DNA from: Aurelia coerulea | Lineage: Eukaryota > Cnidaria > Scyphozoa > Semaeostomeae > Ulmaridae | Direction of reading: 5' to 3' | Length of the DNA: 64,000 bases | Assembly (NCBI GenBank): GCA_039566865.1 | Contig: CM076962.1 | Coordinates: 2,784,743 to 2,848,742 of the forward strand | Shown here: positions 48,142 through 60,588 of the stretch, piece after piece | Layout: each line of letters begins with the position of its first letter | Numbering within the stretch: position 1 is the first letter of the stretch | Translations under genes and position numbers: made by a program | Notes under the pieces: model-generated | Database searches by the model: none | Told to the model about the DNA's origin: nothing | Seen by the model: only the letters and a program-made list of their open reading frames with translations

Positions 48142-48778
48142 CCGGGTGAACCAGAAAAAAGTTCCCACTTTTGAAAATTCATAGCATCAAGTGCACTGGA
48201 TGGATTGGAATGAATCAATATTTGCTTCACAGCCAAAACATTGAAGTATTTTTGTGACTTTTCTCGCCTTCTTACGAGCACTGGAAAATTTGGTAAATTC
48301 AAGTTTACAAAAACTTGGTGGTTGCAAAATAACTGGAAAAGGCCCAAAATACTTGATCAAATCATAAAGGACTCCTCGCTCAGAACAACAGAGAAACTGC
48401 AAATTTGCATGGGTGAGAGCTATCGTATGCACATTTAATGCCATGGGATTGAAAATCTTTAGTATCTGTTGGAGAATCTATGTCTTATAACTCAGTAACT
48501 CTTGAGAGAAATGAAACGCCCGTGAGTATCGTTCTGTGTGAGGAGAGTCATAACGATTTGATCAAGTGTTTCTGGCCCTTTTTCAGTAATTTTGCAACCA
48601 GGAAATTTTTATAAAGTTAAATTTACCTATATTTGCAGTGTTCCTAAAAAGACGAGAAAAATAGAAAAAAATTCGTTGATCTTTTGGCTTTTAACAAGAA
48701 TTTGAATCATTCGAATCCATGAAGTACTGGCGGTGCTACGAATTTTCGAAAGTGCGAACTTTATTCTGGCTCACCCGG
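48142..48778. mobile_element. TA-flanked foldback, TIR CCGGGTGAACCAGAAAAA
   Basis: 637 bp, from CCGGGTGAACCAGAAAAAAG to CTGGCTCACCCGG, flanked by TA. The interior is palindromic (CCCACTTTTGAAAATTC on the left and GAATTTTCGAAAGTGCG on the right). It is the cleanest copy of this family here. Confidence 0.85.
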
Positions 48779-48881
48779 TAATTCGCAAGTATTTGACGAA
48801 AGTAAATTCAAAACCGAAGTGAAAAATAACGATCTCTCTAAGTTGGTACAGCTCAGCTTGTCTACAGTTCAAATAAATCTA

Positions 48882-49979
48882 CCGGGTGAGCCAGAAAAAT
48901 GTCCCCACTTTTGAAAATTCATAGCACCAAGAGTACTTGATAGATTGAAATGAATCGAAATCTGCTTGATAACCAAGAGATTGAGGTATTTTTGTAGTTT
49001 TTCTCGCATTTTTATAAGCACTGGAAATATCGGTAAAATTGACTTTACGAATCTTTCATTGTTGCAAAATGCCTGAAAAAGGTCTAAAACACTTGATCAA
49101 ATCATAAAGGAACTCTTCCCATAGAACAACAAAGAAAGTACAGGTTTTCGTAGGTGAGAGATATCGTCGGCACATTTATTGCCATGGCATTGAAAATCTT
49201 TAGTATTTCTTTGAAAATTTATTTCCTATAATTCCCAATAAAGGTGTAATGCCGTTCTGTATCGTTCTGTTCGAGGAGATCCCTTAGGATTTGATCAAGG
49301 CATTCGCAACATAGGGCTCAGATCTTTAAAAAGGTCGGTGTAAAATCCTATTATATTTTTCTTTAAAGCAAATGACTTGAAAGGTAATCAGGGTACTTTT
49401 TGTAAATCTGCCGTGGAAATTTGTTAATATCTTGATTAATTTCAAGATGGCAGCATTTATCATATTTAAGGCTGTGACGTCATTAAATGTCTAAATCCTA
49501 AACCAGGAGAGCTACCGATTTCTGCTTGCCACCATATTGTAGAAACCTTCCTGAAGTATGGTTTTCTTGAAGGTCGTGTCTTTTTTCCTCTATTGGTTTA
49601 GGATTTACGATGATTTATAGTTTTTCAAAATTTTCCATGAATTTTTTCAAAACTAATTAAGTTGCCGCCATTTTGAAAAAATCAAGACATCACAAAATTT
49701 TCACGGCAGGTTTACGACAAAGTACCATGAGTTCCTTTTCAAGCCATTCAATTCAAAGCAAAATGTTATAGAATTTTACTCCAAATTTTAAAGATTTGAA
49801 AGATTTGAGTTTTAACGTCGAATTTACCAATATTTTCAGTACTCATAAAGACACGAGAAAAATCATAGAAATTATTTGGTCCTTCAGCTTTTAACTAGAA
49901 TTTGAATCATTCCAAATCCGTCGAGTACTCTTGGTGCTATGAATTTTGGTAGGCGAGAACTTTTTTCGGGCACATCCGT
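48882..49979. mobile_element. TA-flanked foldback of the CCGGGTGA family, interrupted by a MITE
   Basis: The left end CCGGGTGAGCCAGAAAAATG is clear. The right end (TTCGGGCACATCCG, then TTA) is degraded. The excess length over the 48142 copy is explained by the nested MITE at 49309-49812. Confidence 0.75.
49309..49812. mobile_element. Foldback MITE, 9-bp-TSD family, copy 6 (nested, worn)
   Basis: Variant B. The left end ACATAGGGCTCAGATC is readable and the right end has decayed after GATTTGAG. It interrupts a CCGGGTGA-type foldback element (48882-49979): host sequence resembling TTTGCAAC stops at 49310 and resumes near 49818. Confidence 0.78.
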
Positions 49980-50286
49980 TACAAAGTTGGTAATTGCAAG
50001 GACAACAGACATGAGCCTACAGCGTAGATGTTTTGTGAGGTTTAGATTAGTGATAAAACAGAACAATTTGTTTTTGCGAGAGGAAAGTTTGTTTATTTTT
50101 AGTGACATCAATTTTTTTATGAACTCAAAAGTAGTACGCTTAGATCTTACAGTATATAGAGTGTAGATAGAGTTTTTGAGAGTATTTCTTGACAGTTTTA
50201 CCGTATTCCCCTCTGTTTTCAACTGAGCACTCTCAAGACATCAATCCAGCAAAATATTATTACAGGCTTTGGAAACCCCAACACTT

Positions 50287-50598
50287 GTGCTCCGTCGTCA
50301 AACAATAAACAAATCCGTAAACTCGCACGTGTCACCAATTATCCATTGTTCATCCATTGTTTTCTGCAGTTTGTTTGGTGGCTTGGGTGATGCTACCAAA
50401 AAGTGACCGTTAAAAATCCACTTATATCCGAGCAATCGTTGAAGATATAAATGTTTGGTTTGTTCCTGAGTGAAGTGCAATGATTTATGTCCAAATAGCA
50501 ACTTTCATTTTGAAAAAAATATGAAAATCCTATGTGATATCACCTTTCAAAAAACTGCAAAAATCATCGTTTTGTTTACATTTTGACGACGGAGCCCC
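50287..50598. mobile_element. Inverted-repeat element, TIR GTGCTCCGTCGTCAAA, copy 2
   Basis: 312 bp, closely similar end to end to 16474-16787 and in the same orientation, ending GACGACGGAGCCCC. Two copies 34 kb apart define it as an interspersed family. Confidence 0.82.
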
Positions 50599-51448
50599 TT
50601 TAAATATGCTTCATTTCCAACAGACAGGCTTCCGTGACACCGTATGCACTTTGTCTCTGAAAATGTGCCTGTATCTTTCAAGAATGCAACCCTATTCACG
50701 TTCTTAATCTCTGATTTAGAAGGCTGGTGCAGATGTAATTTTGAAGGGGGGGGGGGGGGTTGAAGATAATTTTGCCAAATAAGCACAGCTCAGTCTGAAG
50801 CATACATCTGGCATAAAAGCTTGGAGGTGGATTCGTATCCTATATGATCCTTTCTAGTCTTTGCAGTTTAACCAAGGTTTTAAAATAGTTTGCTCGGGAG
50901 AATCGTCTAAAAACCATGCAAAATTTTTAAGGCATTGCCATATAGTGACATCTCGTTTGCCTGTATTGTTCCATTGGTTAAAGAGGATCGTTTGGACACC
51001 CTTTAGAAAAGAGAGCTTTGATATGGTAATAGATTCAGTAATCCTCTCGTAGCGAAGGCCACAGCTGAACCCAAACGAACTGCAGCATCTTATACTCCTG
51101 CAAAAACCCTAATAATTTGTTACCCTAGTAGTTCCATAGACTATCGCTACTCGCTTACTCGGTGGGCTCACTTCCAACTGACTTCAACTTCTGATGACAA
51201 ATCTTGAGAACTGTGAATATTAAGAGATGATTCTTAACGATTTGAATGTTTCTCAAGAATAGACCTTTTAGCTATTTGAAAAAAGAATCTGAATGCAACG
51301 ATATTTTTATATATTTTGAAGAATTTTCCAACGTGCACAATAGTGATAAAAGCTCTTAATCTCTCGTATAAAAATGTAATAATAATGTATAGAAATATCG
51401 TTCGATCCAGGCCCTCTTGTCCAGACTCATAACATAGTCCTAGTTATC

Positions 51449-51478
51449 GCAACAACAACAACAACAACAACAACAACA
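51449..51478. repeat. (CAA)n microsatellite
   Basis: Ten CAA/AAC units between CGC and ATT. No coding context. Confidence 0.95.
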
Positions 51479-51638
51479 TTTGCATTTTTTAATTGAACTT
51501 CTACCAATAACAATAACTACAAATATGAAATCACTCTAGACCTCTTGTATAATAGCTAAAAGGTTTGTTCTCAAGAATTCTTTGACAATAAAACTGTTTT
51601 GATGTACAATATATTTGCTGCAGAAAGATTATACATAT

Positions 51639-51684
51639 CCTGGGTACCAGACTCTCAATTTTTTAGAGATTCTGGTACCCAAGG
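51639..51684. repeat. 46-bp hairpin CCTGGGTACCAGA
   Basis: Arms CCTGGGTACCAGACTCT and AGATTCTGGTACCCAAGG pair across AATTTTTTAG. It is the same family as the hairpin at 60211. Confidence 0.65.
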
Positions 51685-51691
51685 TAGATTA

Positions 51692-51925
51692 CCGTAAATG
51701 CTCTATTGAGCCCCCGCGGGGCTTATTTAGTTTTGGACACTTTTTAGTTCTTTTACACCACATTTTGCGGTGCAAACACGAGTTAGATACATGAATTGGA
51801 CACGGTTTCATCTCAAACTTTAGCTCAATAAATGTAAAATTTTTGGTAACCTCTGGAATTTGATATAAGTGAGAGGGAGGGGGCTTAATAGAGAGGGGGG
51901 CTTAATAGAGCTTTTACGATATACA
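51692..51925. mobile_element. Inverted-repeat element, TIR TACCGTAAA(A)GCTCTATT
   Basis: Starts TACCGTAAATGCTCTATTGA followed by GCCCCC. It ends GGGGGGCTTAATAGAGCTTT and TACGATA. A partial relative with the same GAGCCCCCTCTC and TTAATAGAGCTTTTATGGTA signature lies at 10795-10900. Confidence 0.66.
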
Positions 51926-52454
51926 GGGAAAACTTTCGAAGGGGTTTAGTCCTAGATTACTTAGAAAATGGGATTCTTTTTTGTGTACAAGCATCCGTGC
52001 ATTCAGTTTGAAGAGAGTCCTCTGAGTTTACATATAGATACAAATATAGCTATGTCGCATCCATCATATAATCTTGGACTGTAGAACTTATCTGAATTCT
52101 TGGACAGTGTAAAAAATGCGTATATAGTGTGGACAGACTGTTTTACTAATATTGCTCGCTCGCTCGCTAACGTTTTAACTTCTCAAATGTAACAAATATG
52201 TCTAAATCGACTTTGAGCAGTTATGTAATGATCAACAGAGACTGATTTTTTATGTATTAATTCGAGAATAGTTTTTGCGTTTTACCACGCATCGCAAAAA
52301 TGTTGTTTTTCTGTTTTAGCCAAGGGCGATACTAAATGCGCAGTTCCATTCTTCCAAATCTCCTGTTACGGAGGAGGCAGAGGGAAAGCGAGCGCAAAAT
52401 TAAGCTTTGGGAGCATGGAACGCTAGCAGTGTGATAGAATCAGACTTGTTCAGG

Positions 52455-53407
52455 CATGGGTATTGTGGAAACGATTTGTGTCGATCGTGTCCACAATACC
52501 TGGCCTAAATGTAGTTCGTTACCTTGCTTGTCTTCATTTCATTTCATTTCTCTGCTCTCTTGCCTCGGCAGTCCATTCTTGCTTACTTTCAACGCCCTAC
52601 GGTTTGAACAGTGCCGCGCTCTGAAAGTTATGGCCTGAGAACAAGTTCCCAGATCGTCGCAGCCCTCGAACGACTGGGAACTAGTTCTCAGGCCATAACT
52701 TTCGGAGCGCAACATAGGGCTCAAATCTTTAAAAAGGTCGGTGTAAAATTGTATTGCCGTTTTCTTTGAAATAAATAGCTTGGAAGGAACTTAGGGTTTT
52801 TTGCTGTAAATCTGCCGTGGCAATTTATTGATATCTTGATTAGTTTCAATAAGGCGGCATTTATTAAATTTGAGGCTACGACGTCATCCAATTTCTAAAT
52901 CCTAAACTACAAAAGCTACAGATTTCTGTTTGCCACCATCTTGTAGACCTCCATAAACTATGGTTTTCTTGAAGGTTATGTAATGTGTCCTCTATTAGTT
53001 TAGCATTTACAATGATTTAAATTTTTTCAAAATTTTCCATGACTTTTTTCAAAAATTATCAAATTGCCGCCATTTTGAAAAAAATAAAGATATCATAAAA
53101 TTTCCACGGCAGATTTACAGCAAAGTACCATAAGTTCCTTTCAAGCAATCCAATTCAAAGAAAAATATAATAGAATTTTACACTGAGCATTTTAAAGATT
53201 TAAAAGATGTGAGCCCTATGCTTCGGAGCGCGGCACTGTTCCAACCTCGAGCCGTTGAAAGTAAGCAAGAATGGACTGCCGAAGCAAGAGAGCAGATACT
53301 CATGAAATGAAGACAAGCAAGGTAACGAACTACATTTATTCATTTAGTAACATTTAGGCCAGGTATTGTGGACACGATCGACACAAATCGTGTCCACAAT
53401 ACCCATG
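52455..53407. mobile_element. Inverted-repeat element with TIR CATGGGTATTGTGG, interrupted by a MITE
   Basis: The left arm (CATGGGTATTGTGGAAACG, then GTGTCGATCGTGTCCACAAT, CAGTCCATTCTTGCTTACTT, GAACAGTGCCGCGCTC) recurs in reverse complement on the right, ending CCACAATACCCATG. GTTCAGG occurs on both sides (52448-52454 and 53408-53414), a 7-bp TSD. Without the inserted MITE the element is about 430 bp. The superfamily is uncertain; 7-8-bp TSDs occur in P-like and hAT-like elements. Confidence 0.82.
52711..53222. mobile_element. Foldback MITE, 9-bp-TSD family, copy 7 (nested)
   Basis: 512 bp, variant B, ending GAGCCCTATGCT, with a perfect 9-bp TSD TCGGAGCGC at 52702-52710 and 53223-53231. It is inserted in one arm of another inverted-repeat element (52455-53407), so it is the younger of the two. 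Confidence 0.92.
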
Positions 53408-53697
53408 GTTCAGGCCCATTAGATGACATGACTGAAGAGCAATACACTTTCGAAATGTATTCTTGTTTTTACACAATAATCAAATTGATGCTTTGGGTTG
53501 TCACAGTTGAAAACAATATCAGTGCATTTTTTCTTCAAAAAAGAACCTGTGAAAACCAGGGTGAAAATGTTCTTACATCAAGGAGTAAAATTTCAGACTG
53601 CAGAATGGAATGTCAGGTTGTATCTCAAATAACAACGTCATGATGGTACTACAAATAGCATGGTGATGGGGCCAGAAAATTTTTTTCAAAGGTCAAG

Positions 53698-53891
53698 GTG
53701 TAATCTAAGCATATAAAAGTGGCTCAAGCCATTTGCGATAAAATTCTAGCCTAATAGCACACCTCAGTATGCCCTGCTTACATGGATCAGTTACCCAAAT
53801 ATGGTTCGGCACGTGTCACAGCCTATTGTGTTTTACGGCTATTTTGATCAAGCGCTAATCGGAGCTAATATATGCTTTGGTTCCCTTTAAA
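53698..53891. mobile_element. MITE with TIR TTTAAAGGGAA, copy 2 (inverted)
   Basis: Reverse-complement relative of 40233-40419: it shares ATAAAAGTGGCTCAAGCCA and CAAATATGGT-GGCACGTG segments and ends GGTTCCCTTTAAA. The left TIR is worn. Confidence 0.68.
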
Positions 53892-55901
53892 GCGTTTTGG
53901 TTGACGCTTCCCAAATAAGGTTGCATTGTGTGACGTATGAGTTTAGCTGGGCACATGTAAATGTTCTCTGTGTAGCGGCATTAAAAGTGCTGCAATTGCC
54001 ATTCCAGCTTCAGAACACTGTTAAAATGGTGCGAAAATCATGGCATTTTTCTCAACTGCATTGCGTCACCTGTCGTGAAGAGGATTTTTATCGAGGTATG
54101 GGTTCTAGTTCTTGGGCAGTAAATCTAAAACGCGGGAAATAGATGCTCAGTTTTTGGCAAGTCCAAGTTGTAGGTTTTGCAAGAATTTTCCCAAGAGTAT
54201 GCCAAAATATTTGCATATCCCGGTTAAATGTCAATCTTGTCATCAAATTCACACAGAAATTTGGCAATCGTTGGTTTTTTAAAGACCATGTTTTGGGGTG
54301 GTCCAATGCTCACAGCCATAACAAGAAACTCCTAATCAGCGAAGGGTCAAGGGGTACTACCAGACCGGAGTACCATAAATGATCGTTTCTTTAAGATCAC
54401 CTTGACCCTGTGGCACAGAGATGCAGCTTGAGAAAGCGTAAATATTTTGACAGAGAGATTCCAAAGAGAGCTTGCTGGCTGCTCTTCAAGAGTTCTGAGG
54501 ATGGGAAGATTGATGTCATTCAAGGGCGTAGGATGGGAAGTAAACAAATGATGGGAGAATCTATTTTTAGAGTTAATGGACAAGGCCTGTTTGCAGCCAT
54601 AGAAATGTTTGCAGCATTATGAAGTGAGTCGACACTGGAGTGAGGTTACAATGGTCGCTTCAGGCTGGTATTGGAGAGGTCATGTTGGAGAACTCTCCTC
54701 ATTGCAGAACAGAGAAGGGACAGGATTGGTACTGAGGTGGATCTGGTAAGAGGCCTATGCTTTTTAACGCAAGTTTGGCACTTTCAAAATGAAGATGTTT
54801 TAGCGAGAGGGAATTCTGTTGATTTTAGTGCTCGCCATCCCCCCCTTTGAACCTGCGTGTAGGTGCCCCCGTAAACACATACACGTATTTTTACAAGCAA
54901 CAGCTTATAAGAAACAGTAGGCTCCATTTTTCGAAAGTTAAGAAACAACCCTACCTGAATTTAAAAAGCTAAGAAACTTTGTAATTTGCAGTTCTAATTT
55001 TTATAATTATTTTTCAGTAACCTAAAAATTTCTTTCACGTGGTTTCTTAAATGCGGGGCCTTACTGTACCCCTTTTAAGTATTGAATGTTGATTGAACAG
55101 TGCATGAGTTACCAGTTTGCTGCCATCAGCATTACTCATTTACCCCCCCCCCCCCAACCTACCCATTTTACCGCTTCAGCCCCTGCAGAATAACTGTAAC
55201 ACTAATTTTAGGTGTCTGACATGCTGTCTTGGCATGGTGATGCCAAAGTTCTTTGGTTCTGACTGTTTCTGATGTGTCGTTAAAAACTTTTTTAGGTCGA
55301 CCATAGAACTTTTTCTATGGGGTTGATTTCAATGGAGCTTAGGCCTATTATATGTTGCAATCACACACTCTGCATGACGTCACAGTGCTCATTATAGAAT
55401 GCTTCCAAATCCCCATTGTTACAGTGACAATACGACGTCAAGAAGGATTGCAGTGATAGTGATCGTTAACAATTAAGACTTGGATATCGCTAAAATATGG
55501 AACACGGAATGATGGAATCGATTGATAGAGATTTGGTTTCTCAGCATCGCGGTATGGAATCAACCATCGTTAACGCTATCCTGAATTTTGCTGACAAACC
55601 GCTGACGGCCCTTTGTTATCGCACAATAGTGCGAAAGTCATTAGTGGTGGAGACCAAAGGCTTCTTAATCCTTACATTATCCTCAGGAATTTCTTTCGTT
55701 TAATTTCAATAGCGATTAAATCACAACTTTTGTTTTATGATTGAAGAGAAGTTGATATTGGTTATGAGTGTGCTATTCATGCGGACTCCATGCTTTTAAA
55801 GTTGATAGATCACACTGATTCCTCCGTAAACTGTTTTGGTATGCATCTACGGATGTTCAGCATAGAAATTTTAGCCGATGAATGTTTCTCCAGAACACTT
55901 T

Positions 55902-55959
<58 letters not shown>
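55902..55959. repeat. 6-bp microsatellite (CCAGAA)n
   Basis: Nearly ten perfect units. On the + strand an ATG at 55882 opens a 59-residue frame with a Pro-Glu repeat ending at TAG (56048-56050). On the - strand it reads Leu-Val repeats. The + frame also meets a GTAAGA-type donor after GAAA. I see no homology that would make it a gene. Confidence 0.95.
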
Positions 55960-58900
55960 TTGAAAGTAAGAAGGAACATTTAATTGCAGTGTCATTTAAC
56001 AAAGAAGTCTGTTTGATACAGAAAAAACAGAGTGATTGTATTTATTATTAGATCTTTACAGTTCTTATTTTAGCAAGAGTATTTAATTTAAAAGAATTTG
56101 AAACGCTATCTTTATAACTATTAGAAATTGTTGTAAAGCGTTTTATTTTATCTTAGTAGACAGCAGGTCCACATCAGCTTCATAATTGCTCTTATAGGCA
56201 ACCCAAAAAATAAGAGAATTGAATCGCATCCCAATCGGCTTTTGAACCAAATAAATAAAATGCCCCAGGTAGATGTTTGGATATATCCTTCTTCTTTCGA
56301 TATATGCTCATGTTTGCTCTTAAAAAATATTTTGGAATGCACAACGAGCGCGCTAGCTACCTGGGTTTCAGAGAAACTTTTGCTGCTTTGTTTGTTTTGA
56401 TTTACTGGTTGAGGGAATTTCCTTTGTCTGCAGTCGCAAATCGCTTGGAATTCAGGTGTCAACAAAAGCAACTCATGCTATTGTCTTACAAAATCTGTCC
56501 TCGTTAGGCTGTCCTCGTTAGCGATTTTCGTTTTCACAGGAAACAGAATTAGGCCGTTGCCGTAGGCCATTGCAAATTTGAATCAAGATAACGTGACGAT
56601 ACTGCAAGGAAAAGAAGACAGAGACACTGATACAGATACAGGTATGATTGGTGTGGATGCATTTTGCTAAGCAAAAAACGAAGGAAAGGCAACATTATCA
56701 TTATCAAGCTTTTTTCGCAATCCCGTGGAGGAGAAACAACCCAGTGGTAAGAACATAATTTTGATCACAACAAAGATTGTCTGTGATTTATTCATCCGAG
56801 ATATTTTGCCTTTTTTTGTACGAGGATTTTCGTTTTAATTCCATCATTCCAGTCCATCAACTCCTTATTCCATGTTTTAGCGATGCCCATTAAGAATTCT
56901 ATTTGAAAGGGTCTATTAAAATCTCCTTTGAAAATTTTCAACTGAAAATTCCGTCAGAGGGATTACGTGTGTGCTGGTCAGCGTAGGATGCCGTGCCGCG
57001 CACGAAGAAAAACAAAGGAATTTAGGATAGCACAGTTTCACAGAGTTTCACCAGGGCATATTTCAGGGCGATGATGCACTGGAAGAACTGATCTGAAAAA
57101 CCTGGTACAGCTCACAATATTTTGAATTTCGTGCAAGTTTTCGTCACTTTGGCATCAAGCTAAGTACACAGGATTTTGTACTTGTTAACACGTCAATAAT
57201 CGTTTGATTTAGATAGCCAACTCTTTGTTTTGTTTGTCAACAAAGGAAAATAAACATGATGTAATGTGACACTTTATTGAGATAAAGTTGGCGAAGGCGC
57301 TGAATTTAATTTACACTAACGAGGGTAGAAAGATGGTTCTCGATGATGGTTCAGAGCGTTCAGAGTCCGTCCAGTTGGTAAGTTGCAGTATTTAACAGCT
57401 CTTTTTCTGCATTGCAAATACTTTTTATTTCAACAAGGAAGCAAAATTGAGTCAAAATTGTAAAGTTTGGCTAGTAGGACTGCAAGGAAAAGATACTTTT
57501 CATTGAATCATCTCGTTCCTTTCCTAGGTAATAACTTCCAAGAAATGTTTCGTGTATGGGCTATGGCATCAAAGTACCGTTCTCTTGATTAATCTTTATT
57601 ACTATTTTTGCATTGAGAACGGTATCCATATTTGTGATTTTGGTATTATAAAGAACATTTGCACGTATTTTTCTAATAAGAAACTCAACTCTCAGATCGC
57701 CAAAAATGTAAGAAACTCCAACTGACCAACTGGAAAAATACAACTTGCGAAAATACTGTATTCATTTTAACAAAGGAACCTTAGTATGTTTAGGCATATT
57801 TTTATTGTATTTCCACTTGTTTCCTCTGTCATATTACTCGGAAGGTACTTGAGTTGAAATGTTCACGAGGGTACAGTACAGGTAGTGAACATGAAAATTA
57901 TTATGGACCCTTTAGAGATTCATACCAACTCTTTGAGTACGCAAAATTGACAAACCTTCAGTACCAGCTCAAATTCTTAGTATCTCATAAAATTACATGT
58001 ATTTCAGTGAGATTTCTCTGCTGATCAGGATTGTTTTGGAAATCTTCCTATCCTAAGAAAGAGAAAAAATTTGTATCACATTAGCTTCTCGTTCTAGCGT
58101 ATCAAGTTTCAGAATATGAACTCGAAAAATTGCCATCATTTGTAGAAACTCGTGGTGTTTTTCAAAATCGAAGGTAAACGTGGTAAAGTTTTGAAAGCTT
58201 GACTCCCCAGTGTTTAGATAATGGGGCATGCAGAATTCATGCTGCCATTTGATCATGACTGACTGAGAACGATTTAATTTGGAATTATTTCCCTAGTTTT
58301 TTGAGAAAGACAAGGTCCCGATTTTTCTACAGACCGCTTAAAAAACCTTCAGTCTTCAAGAATCGGTGCCTAGAATGCCCATAGAACCGCCTGAAATGTT
58401 TCAGTTCAGATTTCAGAAAGATTCAAGGCCTTCTCTAGCATTTTCGTTGAGAGATTGCAGAATGTCCACCGGGAGGTCCATATCACTTAGCACCCATCAA
58501 ACATGATTGGGATCACGTTGCTAGCACCACAGGGGAACCAGGTGCTTGTTTATATCATTTTGACTTTGATTTATGCCATATCCATATTGTTTACAAATTG
58601 TTACTTTGCGTCTATCCAAACCTGCGGATACTTCTTTTGCTCCAAATGTTGACCTCGTTGGACCTAAGGGACCTTCGCACTTTGATGCTCTTGTCTGCAC
58701 TTAGGTAGACTGGCCCCAAGTTTCGTCAGCTGTAAAAAGTCTACCGAACAGTATTTTCACCTTTCCCTTCAACTTTTTTTGACGAAATAGACTTGGAGCG
58801 AGTCTAGCACTTAGGTAATGCCCTCGAAAGCTTTCATCTAGGACCTTCAAGGAACCTTGGATTTCTTCTTCGGACAATGGAGAGTGAGCAGCCAAGCTTT

Positions 58901-59254
58901 GCTATAGTTCAGGACAGAGACTTTTGAAGCTGCATGCCCGGCTCCATGTTAACATGTACACGAAAAATTGATGGCCTCAGGTCAGGGCCGCATCTCAAAC
59001 TTTTTAGGGGGGGGGGATGACATTTTAAGGGCACTTTCTGTCCTACAATGCTGGAAAATTACTAAATTAGTGCTTTCAGAAACTTGTGGAAAACATATGA
59101 ATTAGCTCTTTCTAGTTTGATTTATAGCTAATTTACAATATTGCTGCATAGCCAATTATCAAAAACCGTTGTCCAATATTAGTTGTCATTTCATGATTGG
59201 CTTACAAATCGTGAAGTTCAATTATCATCAGCTAAATATTGACTAAATACCAAG

Positions 59255-59448
59255 CAATATGAAGAACGACCAAGAATGAATGATTAATAGATGGTAGATG
59301 AAGGAATGTATCAATGAATGAATGAATGAATGAATGAATGAATGAATAAATGATCGATTCATAGAATGAATAAATGAATCGAAGAATGATTGAATGGATG
59401 AAGGAATGATTGAATGAATGAAGGAATGAACGAAGGAATGATTGATTG

Positions 59449-59492
<44 letters not shown>
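59255..59492. repeat. (AATG)n and (AATC)n microsatellites
   Basis: Imperfect GAATGAATGAATGAAT tracts followed by a pure CAATCAATCAATCAAT tract at 59448-59492. Minus-strand Ile/His/Ser repeats over it are not coding. Confidence 0.95.
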
Positions 59493-59493
<1 letters not shown>

Positions 59494-60210
59494 CCGATTT
59501 AATGAACTCAGAAATAGAAGAAAAATATGCCACTGTTGTTCAGAGGTGAAGACGGCTTTGTCCTTCTCATTTTCATTACCAGTTATTTTCATGAGCAAAA
59601 GCCGTAGGATATATGTGAAATGATGAATAATCGAAAGAACGAAGAATGAAGATATAAGTGAACAAAGTATTTTAATTGTGAACATAGAGGGTAGGAAAGC
59701 GTATTTCGTGAAACGTGATCGGCCATATTTTTCGGCCATATTTTCTTCTCGTGAAACGTGAAATTGAACATTTTATTTTCGTGATTCATGATTCTGACCC
59801 CCTTTTTCACTCTCAACATAGGCTGCCCGATAAAAAGTCTTTTGTTTACCAACGTTTTTGGCCGAATAAGGGCAGATTTTCGCCCGAAAAAGGTTTTTTT
59901 TAACAGTTTCCAACGTTTGGATGGGGGCTACCACCCCCGGCCCCCCCTTTGGCTCGTACGCTTGTGATTATGAATTGTAATGAAAAAAATAAGTTAAATT
60001 TTGGCATTGAGCCTTTTCTGCTATGCGTCGAACTCTTGCCGTACGCTCAACCCCGAAAATCGGACACTCAAAGCGATGAACTCAATGATGCCATTCACAA
60101 GCATTTAAGCCAATGTTGAATGTTTCTGATAATTATCAGATTTTGAGTACCCAGAGTTTCTTACGAGTTTTTTACGAGTTTCCTACGAATTCCATAACAA
60201 CCTTCATGTT

Positions 60211-60271
60211 ACCCTGGGTACCAGAGCCTTAATAAAAAGATGGGGGACGAAAAGGCTCTGGTACCCAGGGT
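60211..60271. repeat. 61-bp hairpin ACCCTGGGTACCAGAGCC
   Basis: Arms ACCCTGGGTACCAGAGCCTT and AAGGCTCTGGTACCCAGGGT are perfect inverses around a ~20-nt loop. A related shorter hairpin lies at 51639-51684 (CCTGGGTACCAGA and TCTGGTACCCAAGG). Confidence 0.78.
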
Positions 60272-60588
60272 ACCCTCATGTTTACTACCAATGAGAATTT
60301 AGGTTCTCACAAAAAAGTGCATTTTATGCCTTTCACGAGCATATCGAAGTTTCAAAGCATAAACGTTTCCTGCAAGCTTTTTTATTTAAATTTGAAATGG
60401 TCCCTTCCCATGCACCAGACACACGAGGAAGTATTGACACTGTGGCTCCCCTCGTTGTTGTCAACGGTGCTAAATTGTCACGCAAATGCCAAGGGAAGAC
60501 AGTAACGATTGCAGCTCTCTGTTCAAAAGGTACTAAATTGATTGATTGTATCTCGGATGAAAATCGCCCCATTTTTACTGGAGCTCCT

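Noticed and set aside
55810..55995. Leu-Val repeat protein on the minus strand / Pro-Glu repeat protein on the plus strand
   Set aside because: Both are readings of a perfect (CCAGAA)n microsatellite with no flanking conserved sequence.
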